DNA of 64,000 nt. Source: Pyronema omphalodes. Taxonomy: Eukaryota > Ascomycota > Pezizomycetes > Pezizales > Pyronemataceae. The position numbers and the translations under genes are program-made. Of this stretch, positions 1 through 11,357 are shown piece by piece. The notes under the pieces were generated by a model. The model did no database searches and was not told where the DNA came from. It worked only from the letters and a program-made list of their open reading frames with translations. Location of the stretch: NCBI GenBank assembly GCA_024516155.1, contig JAJJXM010000001.1, positions 1,612,001 to 1,676,000 of the forward strand. Reading direction: 5' to 3'. How positions within the stretch are numbered: position 1 is the stretch's first letter; each line of letters starts with the position of its first letter.

Positions 1-897
1 ACGAATGCGATACGGATATCTGCCCAGCTGCAACCGTCATCGTAGACATTCTCCAATACCTCACGAACGAACGCACGGAAAATTGGCTCGTAATAGATGA
101 TTTGTTGGATCACACCGAAGATGCTTTGGAATTTCGCCCAGATTAGGTTGATCCCTTCGTGGTGCTTCATGGATTCGTCGGGGGTAATTGTCGTGCGGGA
201 TTTGAACCAGGCGCGGAATGCATCTTGCGGGGATCCAGAACTTGGGAAAGTATCGGCGGCAACGTTGACCGGAACCAACGATGAGGGTTCGTAGGCGTTG
301 GTGTAGATTGAAGCCGCAGAGTTGACGGTTTCTGGGCGGAAGGTAAATTGTACATCGGCAGTCTCCAAGTTCTCAGTGGTTAATGGTCTGTCGGAAAACA
401 TGTGCATTCCCTTAGTCGCCAAACAATGGTCAAGGAGCCAATCCACTACTGTTGTCAGCATACCCCCCCCCCCCCCCCCTTACAACGAAAAAGTACAACT
501 TACTATCGACCATGGCCTCAAGATGAGCGTGCAACAAAGCTCCCTTGGGGAACTTCTTGACAATCTTCCAGAGCTCGGTACGCTCCATACGCTCCTTTGC
601 TAGGGTGAAGCACATTCCCGGGAAGACATCTCCTTCTTGCTCTTCAACCTTTGCCCATACGCTTGCAGCTTCTTTGGCGCGGATCTTGGAGATAATTGCG
701 GAGGCTTGTTTGGCGACTGGGGAGAGACGCTGACGGAATGCATGGTCTGGGGAGTAGTCAGCTTCATGGTCTTGAAGTTATGGTTCTCTCGTGGGCAGAC
801 CATGACGGAGGGCCTGTTCCTCTGCGATGAGAGCCGCGCGAGAAGCTTCATACTCCGCAAGCTCAGTAGCTAAAGTATGATCTGTGAGATTCGACAT
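1..897 (-). CDS. ADGF/CECR1-type adenosine deaminase, 5' part (3' end beyond left edge)
   Basis: The gene would deaminate adenosine to inosine in purine salvage. It reads on the minus strand in three exons, 897-801, 746-504 and 448-1, joined in frame over 262 codons before the window edge. The family call rests on the KGALLHAHLEAMVD block around residues 100-113, which contains the zinc-binding HxH pair (H105, H107), and on the ERMERTELWKIVKKFPKG lead-in typical of ADGF enzymes. Intron 1 (747-800, 54 bp) has a non-consensus GTCTGC donor with a CTGAC branch site; it removes an in-frame TAA that otherwise looks like a nonsense mutation, and splicing yields the family's RHDHAFRQ junction. Intron 2 (449-503) carries a C17 run, which is G17 in the RNA. 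No signal peptide is visible, although animal ADGFs are secreted. The catalytic C-terminal half lies outside the window, so integrity is untested. Confidence 0.85.
463..479. repeat. C17 homopolymer inside ADGF intron 2
   Basis: Seventeen consecutive C on the plus strand, read as G17 in the minus-strand transcript. The run lies between the donor and the branch site of a 55-bp intron and makes up almost a third of it. Confidence 0.95.
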
Positions 898-3800
898 CGT
901 GTAGTGTAGATAGTTCCGTAGCAGAAGTGGAGGATGTCAACCGTTTATAACCGAACGTGTTGGATTCTTGACCGCGTGACCGTCACGACGCGTTTTCTTT
1001 TTCAAGAATTAGAAGTGGCACAACGCGGAATGTAGAGTACATCAATGAGCTTACTATGTGAGTCAATTGGTGATCAATTTTGGAAAAGGAACCTGGTAGT
1101 AGTGTAACCCCGCTGCCCCGCATCTTGGAGTTGACCGGCGCCGTAAGGGGGACTGAAGCTCAAAAGCGGGATTGGCCGCCTGTTGCTCTGTATTGTCGTA
1201 TTAAAGGGCTTGGGGTAAAACCATGTTTAATTCTACGATGTCATGGGTTTCTGAAAAGAATTTTTAAGGAAAAGTAACAAATGATGTACACTTTCAATGC
1301 TATGATTCCTTTGGTTTTAGGAATCTTCTGCAATTGAACACGCGCAAGCTAATTGCACGCGCACTTATTTCTACGCGTGGCTTGGCGGCTTAGACAGACC
1401 CCGGATGGCTCGTAATGGCCGTGTACTTCATGATGTCTCACTTGTTCATGTCAGGTTGCCTGGCACTTCCATTAGGTACTTCGATCGAGTGAGCGGACAT
1501 TCGATTCATCAGTTGTCACTAATGTGCATATAAAAACATGATCTACAATTAGCTTGAGCCGCTGATCTCTGGATGCATTAAAGACCGTCACTCATCATGA
1601 ACCACTAAATCGAGTGATATCAATTGCAGACATTTGTTCAGTCAGACGATATTTAAAGGTAAAATCTAAATATAGCGACTAAACTGTAAAATTAAGTCAC
1701 TTCATAGTTCGTTTAAAGAATGATCACATTGTTGCAGCTTAAAAATTTGGCGATTGAGACAACCACCTGCAGGCTTTGAAAATCGATGAATCGAAGGTTT
1801 TTATGAAGATCAGTATTTCCAGATTTATGCATGGTGGCCGTTAACGGCTGTGGATTCCGATCCAACCTACTGGAGATCCGTCGGCGTATGGGTAAATCCG
1901 TTTGTTGGTCCAAATTGAAATGCACCTTAAATTATTTGTGGTTGGATTATTCTTCAACTAATTAACTCTGTGAAATTTAGGGGGTTGCAGAGAAGGTGTA
2001 CAGATCTAATGCATTAAACCTAAAAGTTCTTGTGGAGACCTTTATCGCTGCCACGTACTACGTAAATGTCTCTTGATGAAACTTAAGAAACGTGGTGTTG
2101 CCGCGCTCCAAGCGCTTGAATGGTGATGTTCAGAGGTAAAGTTTCGCGCTTGATTGACGACATGATCTAGGCACTGATGTATCACTGGTGAGACCTATAG
2201 TGGATACAGTTTTTTTAAGCTCAACCGTTTTTACCTCATATGACAACTTTGATTGGAAATACAATTGCAGACCTTTTGATTATGTTCAATATCGGGTACA
2301 CTAAATCAAGAATCGAGATGTCAAACTCCAGTAATCGATGCCACAATCTCAGACAAATCCCTTGGTTTTCAGGTCATATACTAAGCGCAATTTCATAGAC
2401 GGAAATCCGAGTAAATCGTCTTTTCGATGCGGACCCCAAGAATGAGCTTGCTGTTTTCATTGCTTGCAGAAAACATTGTTGCCTATTGCAACATGTTTAC
2501 CAGGGTACGACTGCTACGCACTGTCCAAATTGCGTTCCGTGTGACCGCCGATGCCTTGCACTGACTTTCCTACGGCGGAAAGTTCCTTTGCGAACTGGTG
2601 TTTTGTTCCTGAACCGTTAATTCAGAAATTGGTTGGCTTTGCACTTGGAATAGTGCCATATTCAAATCCTTACACGTATGCCGCTACCCGCGTTTACACC
2701 ATGGGTTGCGGGGATGCCACCGGGAAATCTAGCGTTTCCGTTTCAGTGACAGGCTTCTGGAATCCCCGGAATTTGCTTTCATGCATTCTGTACTCCTCAG
2801 AACGCATGTACCCTGAAAAGCGTTTAAGGAACTTGATAAACGCAATAGCCCAAAAGATATACAAGAACGATAGAACTGTATGCAACATCAAGCGAGCATG
2901 TGACTACAATTCTACCAAAGAACACACCCTAACCCTATTTATGACGTCTAACTTGGGATCTCGAATTTATCATGAGCTCCTCGCCAAATAGTTAGTGCTT
3001 CAAAGCCTTTCATGCATGTGATTTGTATTCCTTGTCAAATTCTCGAACGAGTGGGGTTTAGACTGGCCGGATATGCCATCGGAAGCATGAATTAACGACT
3101 GATAAACGTTAACTCCAACGTGATTTTCGGTTTACCTGAATTGATGCTCGTCCATGGGCATCCACGAGCAATTAAGATATCGGCAACAGCGAATAGCCGA
3201 GGAGAATGCCGCTCCCGGTACAAAAAAATTACAATATCTCCTGAGGTTGTTGTATCACATGTTTGCGGATAGATCTAGGGAACTCGTATGCCTAACATGC
3301 GCAAAAACGTCAACCCGTCTTACAGAGTTTGAAGTAACATGCGTCTTAATGGTGTAGATCTAGAGCAGTCTACTAGATCTCCCGCCAGTAGATCCGATGA
3401 TCCGTAACACACATCGAAAAACGGCTCGATGTGTAACAATCTGCACGTTTTTCGTACGTTTGAGATAGACCTTACAGAAGGCGTCGACTGTGAGGTTTAG
3501 TACGCCCTTCAAAGCCTACTATTTACACTTATGATATCAGTGATAGGAGCAGGGATTTGTAAGATTGATTTTGTGCCTCTTATGTTTTGAATTACTCTTC
3601 AAAACCTTCAATACGTTTAGCCTATAAGGTTCGGTCAACAAACGGAATCTACCGGGAATGGTTCGCCCTGAATTGATCAGCGTCTGACCTCTCATGGAGC
3701 AAAAATCTCTTTAGATTATATGCATCGGCAACGAAACCGAATACCGGGCACGAGATAATCTTCATCTATGCATTGGATAAAAACTCTGCTTGAGTCTTGT

Positions 3801-5040
3801 GAATTCTACAGAAATGATAAGAATTATATATATAGGCTGAATGACGATCTGAGATAATTTATACACATGCGGGCCGCCCACTACGGCCCGGATTCTATCT
3901 CTTCGTGCGCGTACATGCATACCTGTATACAGGCACTTAACAGATGAGAATTCGATGCATACAGGCGGTATGAGACATTTGACAGTCTATCGACAGGATT
4001 TCACTAAACGTCAGAATTGGCGATTCGGGTTCAAACCCTGTAATTGTTGCCTATTCGACCCTCGGAGGTATCTTAGCACCATTGATTGATGCACAGCATG
4101 TGCATACCATTACTATACGTTATTCGTAATGTGAATGTTCGTAATCAGACGCCGCAGGCCATGATATATCTGCATCCATACGAATGTGTGGGTCTACCCG
4201 ATAGCAAAGACATGCCTAATCAGTTTTTGTTCCTACTGTCATCACCTGTGAACGAGTACAGCTATCTTACTAGTAACACGAATGTATGATGTTCCATTCG
4301 CTACACCGCCACCGTCTAGTTATGTGGGATGCCTGTTTTGACACTTCATGGGGCTTTTTGATAATCGCACTTCGGCTGGGATAAAATCAAGCGAGTAGCC
4401 GTCACGAGACGTCGAAATATGTAGGAAACATCTATCCAGTGATTTGACGCACAAATATCGCCAATTTTAAACCCTTGGACTAAAGTTTAATCCATTGTAG
4501 TCACCATTCAGATCGCAGCATCGGCTTATAGCCAAAAATATGGCCTTATATGGATCGTTGTATTCCGCAGTGATTATGTGTATGGAACACAGGCAGCGAT
4601 GGATGCCTACTTTAAGTACGGCAGGTAACCACGCTTTATCAGCGAATTTGCATGAATTCAATGAGTAAATTTGGTAATAAGCGCAAAGGCAGGCATCTAA
4701 ACGGTAAACGCTTCTGGAGCGTTTTGCCTCTTATCGAAATTTCGTGCGTTTATGATATGGTGTTTACAACAAGGGATTTACTTCTCTATGAGCTTTGAGA
4801 TTTCTATGTTGCAATTCCATGCAGATACCCTCAGTCCTGCGTCGATCCGATCGAGTTATTTCACATCATCAGGATTTTCAATGCATGATGCGGGAACATG
4901 CATAGCATGGTAATAGCATGGCTTTGGAGGGTACGTAATAAGGAAACGTTGTAAGGTTGCATGCGTTTGCGATCTTTACGCCTCGTTGCGCGGGGCCGAG
5001 CCAGTTAAGGCCATTCGTCCGGTTTTACGGGAATGTAATC

Positions 5041-5279
5041 ATCCTGCTTTTATCAGGCGGAATTTAAGCCTAGGAGTCAGATCATAGCAAAAAGAAACGC
5101 CAGTAGCTGTTGTGGATGTCCAGCCGAAAACAAAGGCTGATGGACTGACGGGGTAATAACCAAAAATGTCGCAATCTTGGCGTCTTGAACCCTTTTCCAT
5201 ACTTCCGTAGGGATGCCGCCTGATATCAGTCAGGGACGTCTGAATGTTCGATATACTTGACGAAATCCTGCTTTTATCA
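5041..5279. repeat. 15-bp direct repeat pair
   Basis: The 15-mer ATCCTGCTTTTATCA occurs at 5041-5055 and again at 5265-5279 in the same orientation. The flanks do not match. No element boundaries could be assigned. Confidence 0.6.
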
Positions 5280-6119
5280 CTGCGCGTTCACATTCTGCAA
5301 ACCAAAAAGGCAGGATCAGTGCGGTAAAATAGTTTGGAGGATAGAGTAGATAGGAAGAATTGGGGAGGGAGCTTGCGCGCGAAAAGAATTAAAAGGAGTG
5401 CATAAAACATATTGATCCTCTGAATACGACTGCTAAAGAACATGTTCCTAGGTTTGATATTGATAATGGTCCCGTAATGCTTGTCAAGTACATGTTTTAA
5501 CGCTAGACTCGGGAGACTGGAGATATATCTTCCAGTATTGTCTAGTTTCGGGAATCGGGATAGTAAAATTGACGGGTTCAGAAACGCAAAGTCTGAGGAA
5601 ATAATCATTGTTTCCTCACCGCAGGCAACATCGTCCGTGAGGATGCATTCGTGGTTAGGGGATGTGGAGCTTATTTCGAATTGTTTGGCACCCCTCAACC
5701 CTAAACTGGGCCCTCATTCAGGAAGCTAGCGCCATTCTGGCCCCTGATGCAAGCTAAGAGCATCGAAGCTAGATTAGTTACCGCCGCTGCCTGCCAGCCG
5801 ATCTCTCTGTTTTGCGTCACTCCAACTAAAACACCGACGACCATTCGATAATATAATTCTCCTCTATTGCCAGCATTCAACCCGGTACCATCACAGCCGC
5901 CAGTGGGCTGGTCTACGCATCTGTATCGCCGTTGTAGTTGCCGTCGGTTACCGTTGCAGGGCTGGCTATCGCTAAATAGATTGGTGCTCACGCGTTTCCA
6001 ATCATGAACATTTTCATCAGTCAACAGATATTCTTCAAGGTGTCATGATGCGTGCTGTGACTTCGCCATCGTATTCATCAGATGGATCTAATGTTGCACA
6101 ATATATGCATCAATGATAA

Positions 6120-6133
6120 TATGGTGCACCATA
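6120..6133. repeat. 14-bp perfect palindrome, copy 1
   Basis: TATGGTGCACCATA reads identically on both strands. The same 14-mer recurs at 11344-11357. It could be a dimeric protein-binding site or chance; nothing nearby decides between them. Confidence 0.6.
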
Positions 6134-9100
6134 GTGACTACCACGGACCTATGTGACGGATAGCTGGTCAGTTCTGAGGACCTAGAACCTGACCATACGT
6201 ATTACTTGGAGAGAAGTGCAAGTGTAGAAGCCATAGGTCTCTTGAGCTACTTCCCATTTTTGAAGGATATCGATGGCACATGCAAGTCAGGTGTAACATC
6301 AAGAAAAGTGCACAATTTCTCAGGGAAGTAGGCTATGGATATTGGATCCTACCCTGGACCGAAACTAGTGTCCTTAGAATGCCTGCTAGGTCTAACTCGG
6401 AGGTATTTTGTAGCAAGGAGCTAGGAAGATTTTTGACTTCATTTACGGCATGGAAAATGCACGCAAAAGTTAGCTATCCCTCTGATTCCGTCGACGATTA
6501 ATGGTCTCGGATGTGATCTTGCGGTTTGACAGATGTTATTAGTAACAAAACTTGCACCACCAAGGTATGTGCTTTCCGTATAATTTATTTTTCTTCCGGG
6601 AATGTAATTCCTCAGCCTTTTTTCTCAATGCAGAGTCTCATGGTGGGGTCTTGGACGGCTGGATTTCGCATTACCCTAAAGCATATAACTTATTGATGTA
6701 AGCCTCGCCCAGATGTCAAATGATATAAGGTCGTCCACAACTCCTCTTCATCCAACTACTTCACACCTCAAGTCACCTTGCAACACAGTAATCATCACTC
6801 CAGCTTCATAGAACTTCGGCGGAATCTTTGCATTCTTTTTTCATTTCCATCCGTTTTACCCAGCCATAAATATCTCTCAGTGCTATTTTTTTACATCGGC
6901 CTGGTATTTTCCAGAAGTCAACTTTAGTCTTTTCCGTTCTCCGCATATTTTAGCCGCGCAATCTGCATCACGAATCTATTACGATTATCTTCAGCAATAA
7001 AAAATCCCTAATGTGTGACTTCACCAAAGTATACTATGGATGTGGTAAGTCTAGACCAAACCATCGGGCATCTCTCCCTGAGTTGCATAACCAACCGCTC
7101 GGGATTATCTAAGATAACCGTCATCATCGTATGTTCCTGATGTTATTCTATCGACATCCGGCAATTCTGCCTGTCATGTCTTCCAATTTACCCTCACCTG
7201 TGTTTTTGCCCGGTTACAGTGTTCTTTGCACTCCCACGTGGTTACCCAGAATTTACAGGAAGTACAAAACTAATCAAAAATCTGTCAGGCCATTACCGTT
7301 TATTGGTCCGCGCTTGGTGTACACAATATGTGCAAAGCCAAGGCACCAACCGATGCGGCGTAAATGTTGTGGCTGAGAACCACAGTGGCGGTAATATTTG
7401 CGGTAGTATGTTTCTCTTACGCTGCTTATGGCGCTTTTAAATAAGGAAGGTGCTAAGTACTGAATTTCCACACAGGCGAATGCATCCACCGGCGATAAAG
7501 AAGTGTCGCCAGGACACAGAAGAAAACAAGGCGGGCGAACTTCACCGATAAAAAGGAAATTCACAATACAAATTATCGAAAAAGAAACATGTGGGGTTCT
7601 TCTGTTGGTAGCGACCGTTGCAGAGAAGTGCGATAGAAGCTGCAGGCCGGGGTTCAATACGAACACCCCTGTTATGACTCGCTAAGTTACATGCGTTTCT
7701 CGTTTGTTTATTTCGTTTCTTCAAATTCTTCTGTAGTTTTTCTTTTTTGGTGTTAGTTCTGATAGCGTTGCTTTTCTCTGTGTGTGAATGGAATCGGAGC
7801 GGGTTCGGTGAGGAAGCAAGGTGAGGAGGCAAGGATTGGTGTTAGAGATGAGATCGAGATGGGCGTGGAACAGGCTTCCCTTATTTGTTTTAGACGGGAA
7901 GAGTGGGGACACTATAGATCATTTGGAGGACTTTTTGTATTTTATATATATGGACGAATATCTCAGACCAACTCAATGTATCAGCTAATTACTTCATTCC
8001 TATAACTATACTTGGAATTATCTGCTACATAACTGAGACCACTTTATTGGCTTATTACTTCCTATTCTTATCATCACAATGAAGCGTTATCGTGCTTAGG
8101 GGGTTTTAAATTCTAATAATGACGACTTATTCAATCCGCATTTGTTTCAAATAATATAGAGGGTAACGGTTGCTTTCCAGGGCTTTTAAGTCGGTCCAAC
8201 CACAGTTGGTCGGGGAATAACATCGTGTGATGAGGTTAACATATGGGGGGCATGTGAACGACCCGAAAGAAGTTAGACTTAGGTCTAGGCCTAGGTTCAA
8301 GCTTTCATCGTAGTTAAAAACAATGATACTGGGTTTTTCCGGAGGCTATGCCGTATTCGTTTGCCAAAGGAGCGTCGACCTTGGCTGTAGTTCGCAAACA
8401 GATGCATATTATTTCTAGACGTGCACATGATTTTGAAAGCCGTTTCGGTACCGGTTGGTCTTCGTGTGCAGTGTTTAACTGCCCTGTTCGGTGTCAAAAA
8501 TGAGCTTCAAAATTTGGATATGCAATATAATTCTCTGTGTTGCATCGGCTGCTCCCGCTGTCGGCGGCACAACCCCTGGATTGCAGCAATAATAGAATAG
8601 GCCGAGCATGATGTTTGTCTGATCTTCATAAATACAGCCGAGAAGCAGGCCGAGCATGGGTGCTTATGCACCTATATATATTCGGAAGGAAGAAAATGAA
8701 GTCCAGTATGTACCTCTTTTCAAACTTCTTCTAGCATTAGATTTTCTCCATAATTACGGGTCTTATCAGCGAATCCATCCTTTTGTGCGCACCCCCTTTG
8801 TTTACCTCCAGTAGTAACATTAATTACAGAATCCTGACGTGATAATGGTTGTGTTTCTAATTGTTTTCCGCTAAACCGATACTAATTCATCACGGAGTTG
8901 ATTCACCAGGGTAAACATCCAAAACCATCCAAAAAGCTCTAATATTTCCTTTACATTAGTGTCCATAACTCCGTGTTTACTGCAGACAGTGGGGTTAGTT
9001 CAAAGACTGGGAATAATGGTACCCTTGAGCGGACCGGCTCCGCTACTCTCGTGGAAGTAAATAGTGTCCTTTGGTCCTGATCAGGGACACTTCTACCCTG

Positions 9101-10124
9101 CGTTAAATCTGAACTCAAGCTCACTCGTAGAGTCTCCCAGTTACACCTTGTTCCTTGTGGACATAGATGATATTTTTTTCCGGGTAAGCAAGAGGAGGGG
9201 GGAGGGGTGATGTGGGTCCCAAGATCTTTTCCTGTCATCAATGTCCGGTCCGAGGTGCAATATGGAGAGATGGTCAGCGGATTATGGCCGAGGTTCGAGA
9301 TGTTATCCTACAAAATAAAGTAAAAAGCTTTAATCAGGACGCGGCTTACGGGTAGTCCTCAAATGCTGGAACGAGCTGTACCCGGGGGGTGCATTAAGCA
9401 CGGCGTGCCATATAACTCGGATACATATACCAAATCAGCAATGAGAATTTCAGAGGTTTCTTGAGCAATAGTGAGGGTGTAACAACCTTGTAATGGGCAA
9501 CTTTAACTACAATCATTAATAAATATTCGGTGGTTCATAGTAGGCAATTGTCTTGGCATTTGAAGTTGCATGATGGAACCAATATAAAAGCTAGGCTCAG
9601 TGATACAACAATAGAGCATCGGACTTACCTTGCAAGAGTACATTTTGAAGTGAAGGTAAAGACATACTGAGGTTTCATAAAAAATGACGGCACCAAGTTC
9701 TCGATGTGCCAAGAGATATGTATGAAGGGTTGGCTCCCTTGATTGAGAGTCGAGACAAGCAATGCGCATACGCTAGCGCTCTAGAGTAGTTTATTGTAGC
9801 TGCGCTCGCGTCAACTTTACCCAAAAATTTCCGGACTCTTAGCGCGGTTTGACGAGGTGATATTTTGTGATTCCTGGAATCTCCAGACACTGAGCAGTGC
9901 CCATAACATACGTCACACAAACCTTGAAAGGACAAACTGAATCAAAATACTGAGCTAGTGTGGGAGTCTTTAAGTCACATAGCTCGTAGTCCACGGTGTA
10001 TTGACCGGTTCAAGAGCTATTAAATGTGGTGAACAAATGAACTAGTGATGAGGATCTTGAAAGATGTAAAGAAATCGTATGTGGGATAGAAAAACTGTTT
10101 CATCATGCCATCAGCCCTACGATA

Positions 10125-10574
10125 TCATTGGTTGAATTGGATTTTTGCCCTGTTATGGTGGATATTCATTCGGTACAGTTTCATGTAAATATCCCGCGCT
10201 TCAACATCCGTTAAAAGCCTCACAATCCTTGGTGTGAGAAAGGAGGTTTCAAGCTCTGGTTTCACATCCTTCTAGAATTTTCAACAGAAGCTGAAGAGAG
10301 ACAATAAAACCGGGTTCTTGAAACTCAGCCCAACATTGTCCACCCTGCTTTCACGGATAGATCGATCTTCTTCATCGCAGATCTTTATCGCGTCCTGGAA
10401 ATTCTATTTCTGTCTCTTCTCAAAGATTTGGATCATGGAGGTCGTCATATTCCAATGACCAGGTCTGCTGTAATCAATAGCCCTCAAGGTTCTTGCGGTT
10501 TCACATGTACGTAATAATACCCACAATAAGTTATGAATTCCATGAGATCCTTGTTTGTTAGGGGTTGAGGGCAT
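10125..10574 (-). pseudogene. possible decayed protein-coding fragment
   Basis: Reading the minus strand from an ATG at 10574-10572, one frame gives 149 sense or stop positions to a terminal TGA at 10127-10125, with only three internal stops (TAG, TGA, TAG). The translation is polar and globular-looking, with segments such as LLRTCETARTLRAIDY and FQDAIKICDEEDRSIRES separated by the stops. All three stops could arise by single transitions from sense codons, as expected of decay or RIP-type mutation. I do not recognise a family. About nine stops would be expected by chance in 150 codons, but with six frames and many windows three is not decisive. It may be a coincidence. Confidence 0.25.
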
Positions 10575-11122
10575 TCTCACTCGTTATCGATGTGATATGT
10601 TACAACTTCAACTTATTTCCTTGCATTCTAGAAGCCGTCATGGATACGAGGGTTTTCCATGGACTGTTTAAACCGAGTTATATGGCGATATTGTGTGAAA
10701 CCCTTTTGCATCACTGCATATTATTCTATACCAGGTAGATATTCTGGAATGATTTTTATTGAAATATGCCTGCTGGCTTTTGATTAATTACGGAACAGTA
10801 CGCGGGATTTAATCCACCGGGTGAAAACTCAGCTCCAGCTTACTGCTCGGTTGGCCGGACATAATTTTCTACGAGGATCCCCTGTGAAATGAGTACACCA
10901 AACTTAAAGGCTTCTAAGACGGCATTATCCTGACCTAACCTCGTTTCCCGGGAATCTTCGGAATACTGATAAATGGTATGGCTGGACTAAGGTTATCAGG
11001 TTGGTTACAATGTCGAAAAGTCGGGTGATCACTTGTGATTGGCAGGCATTGCTGCGAATTGCGATTGGACAAGTATTTAGCAAGTTTTGTATCTTTTCTT
11101 CAAAAATACTCCGAGGTTTTTG

Positions 11123-11140
11123 CCCCCCCCCCCCCCCCCC
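11123..11140. repeat. C18 homopolymer
   Basis: Eighteen consecutive C, preceded by a T/G-rich stretch. It is one of four C or G runs of 17 or longer in the window. Confidence 0.95.
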
Positions 11141-11343
11141 GAGGACTTGGTTTTCAAACCGAAGTATCTATTATTATCTTCCATCTGTCATAGGTACACC
11201 CACACAACTTCAACTGCCTACGTTGAACTTCGAAACATGTCAAAACCTCGCCTTTAAGGATATTTGAATTGTCGATGGCCAACTTTTATGCTTTCTGAAA
11301 ACTCCTTAGTTATTTTGGATCCATTTCCGAGATAGTAAAGCCT

Positions 11344-11357
11344 TATGGTGCACCATA
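11344..11357. repeat. 14-bp perfect palindrome, copy 2
   Basis: Same 14-mer as at 6120-6133. The flanks differ, so this is not part of a longer obvious duplication. Confidence 0.6.

Noticed and set aside
747..800. In-frame TAA in the ADGF reading, suggesting a pseudogene
   Set aside because: The stop lies within a 54-bp GT-AG interval with a CTGAC branch site, and removing it restores the RHDHAFRQ junction expected of the family.
4021..4051. tRNA-like B box (GGGTTCAAACCC)
   Set aside because: The T stem has a mismatch, no matching acceptor strand or A box lies upstream, and no cloverleaf can be drawn.
5288..6024. Adjacent minus-strand frames of 136 and 107 codons
   Set aside because: They are in different frames, lack a convincing intron between them and resemble nothing known.
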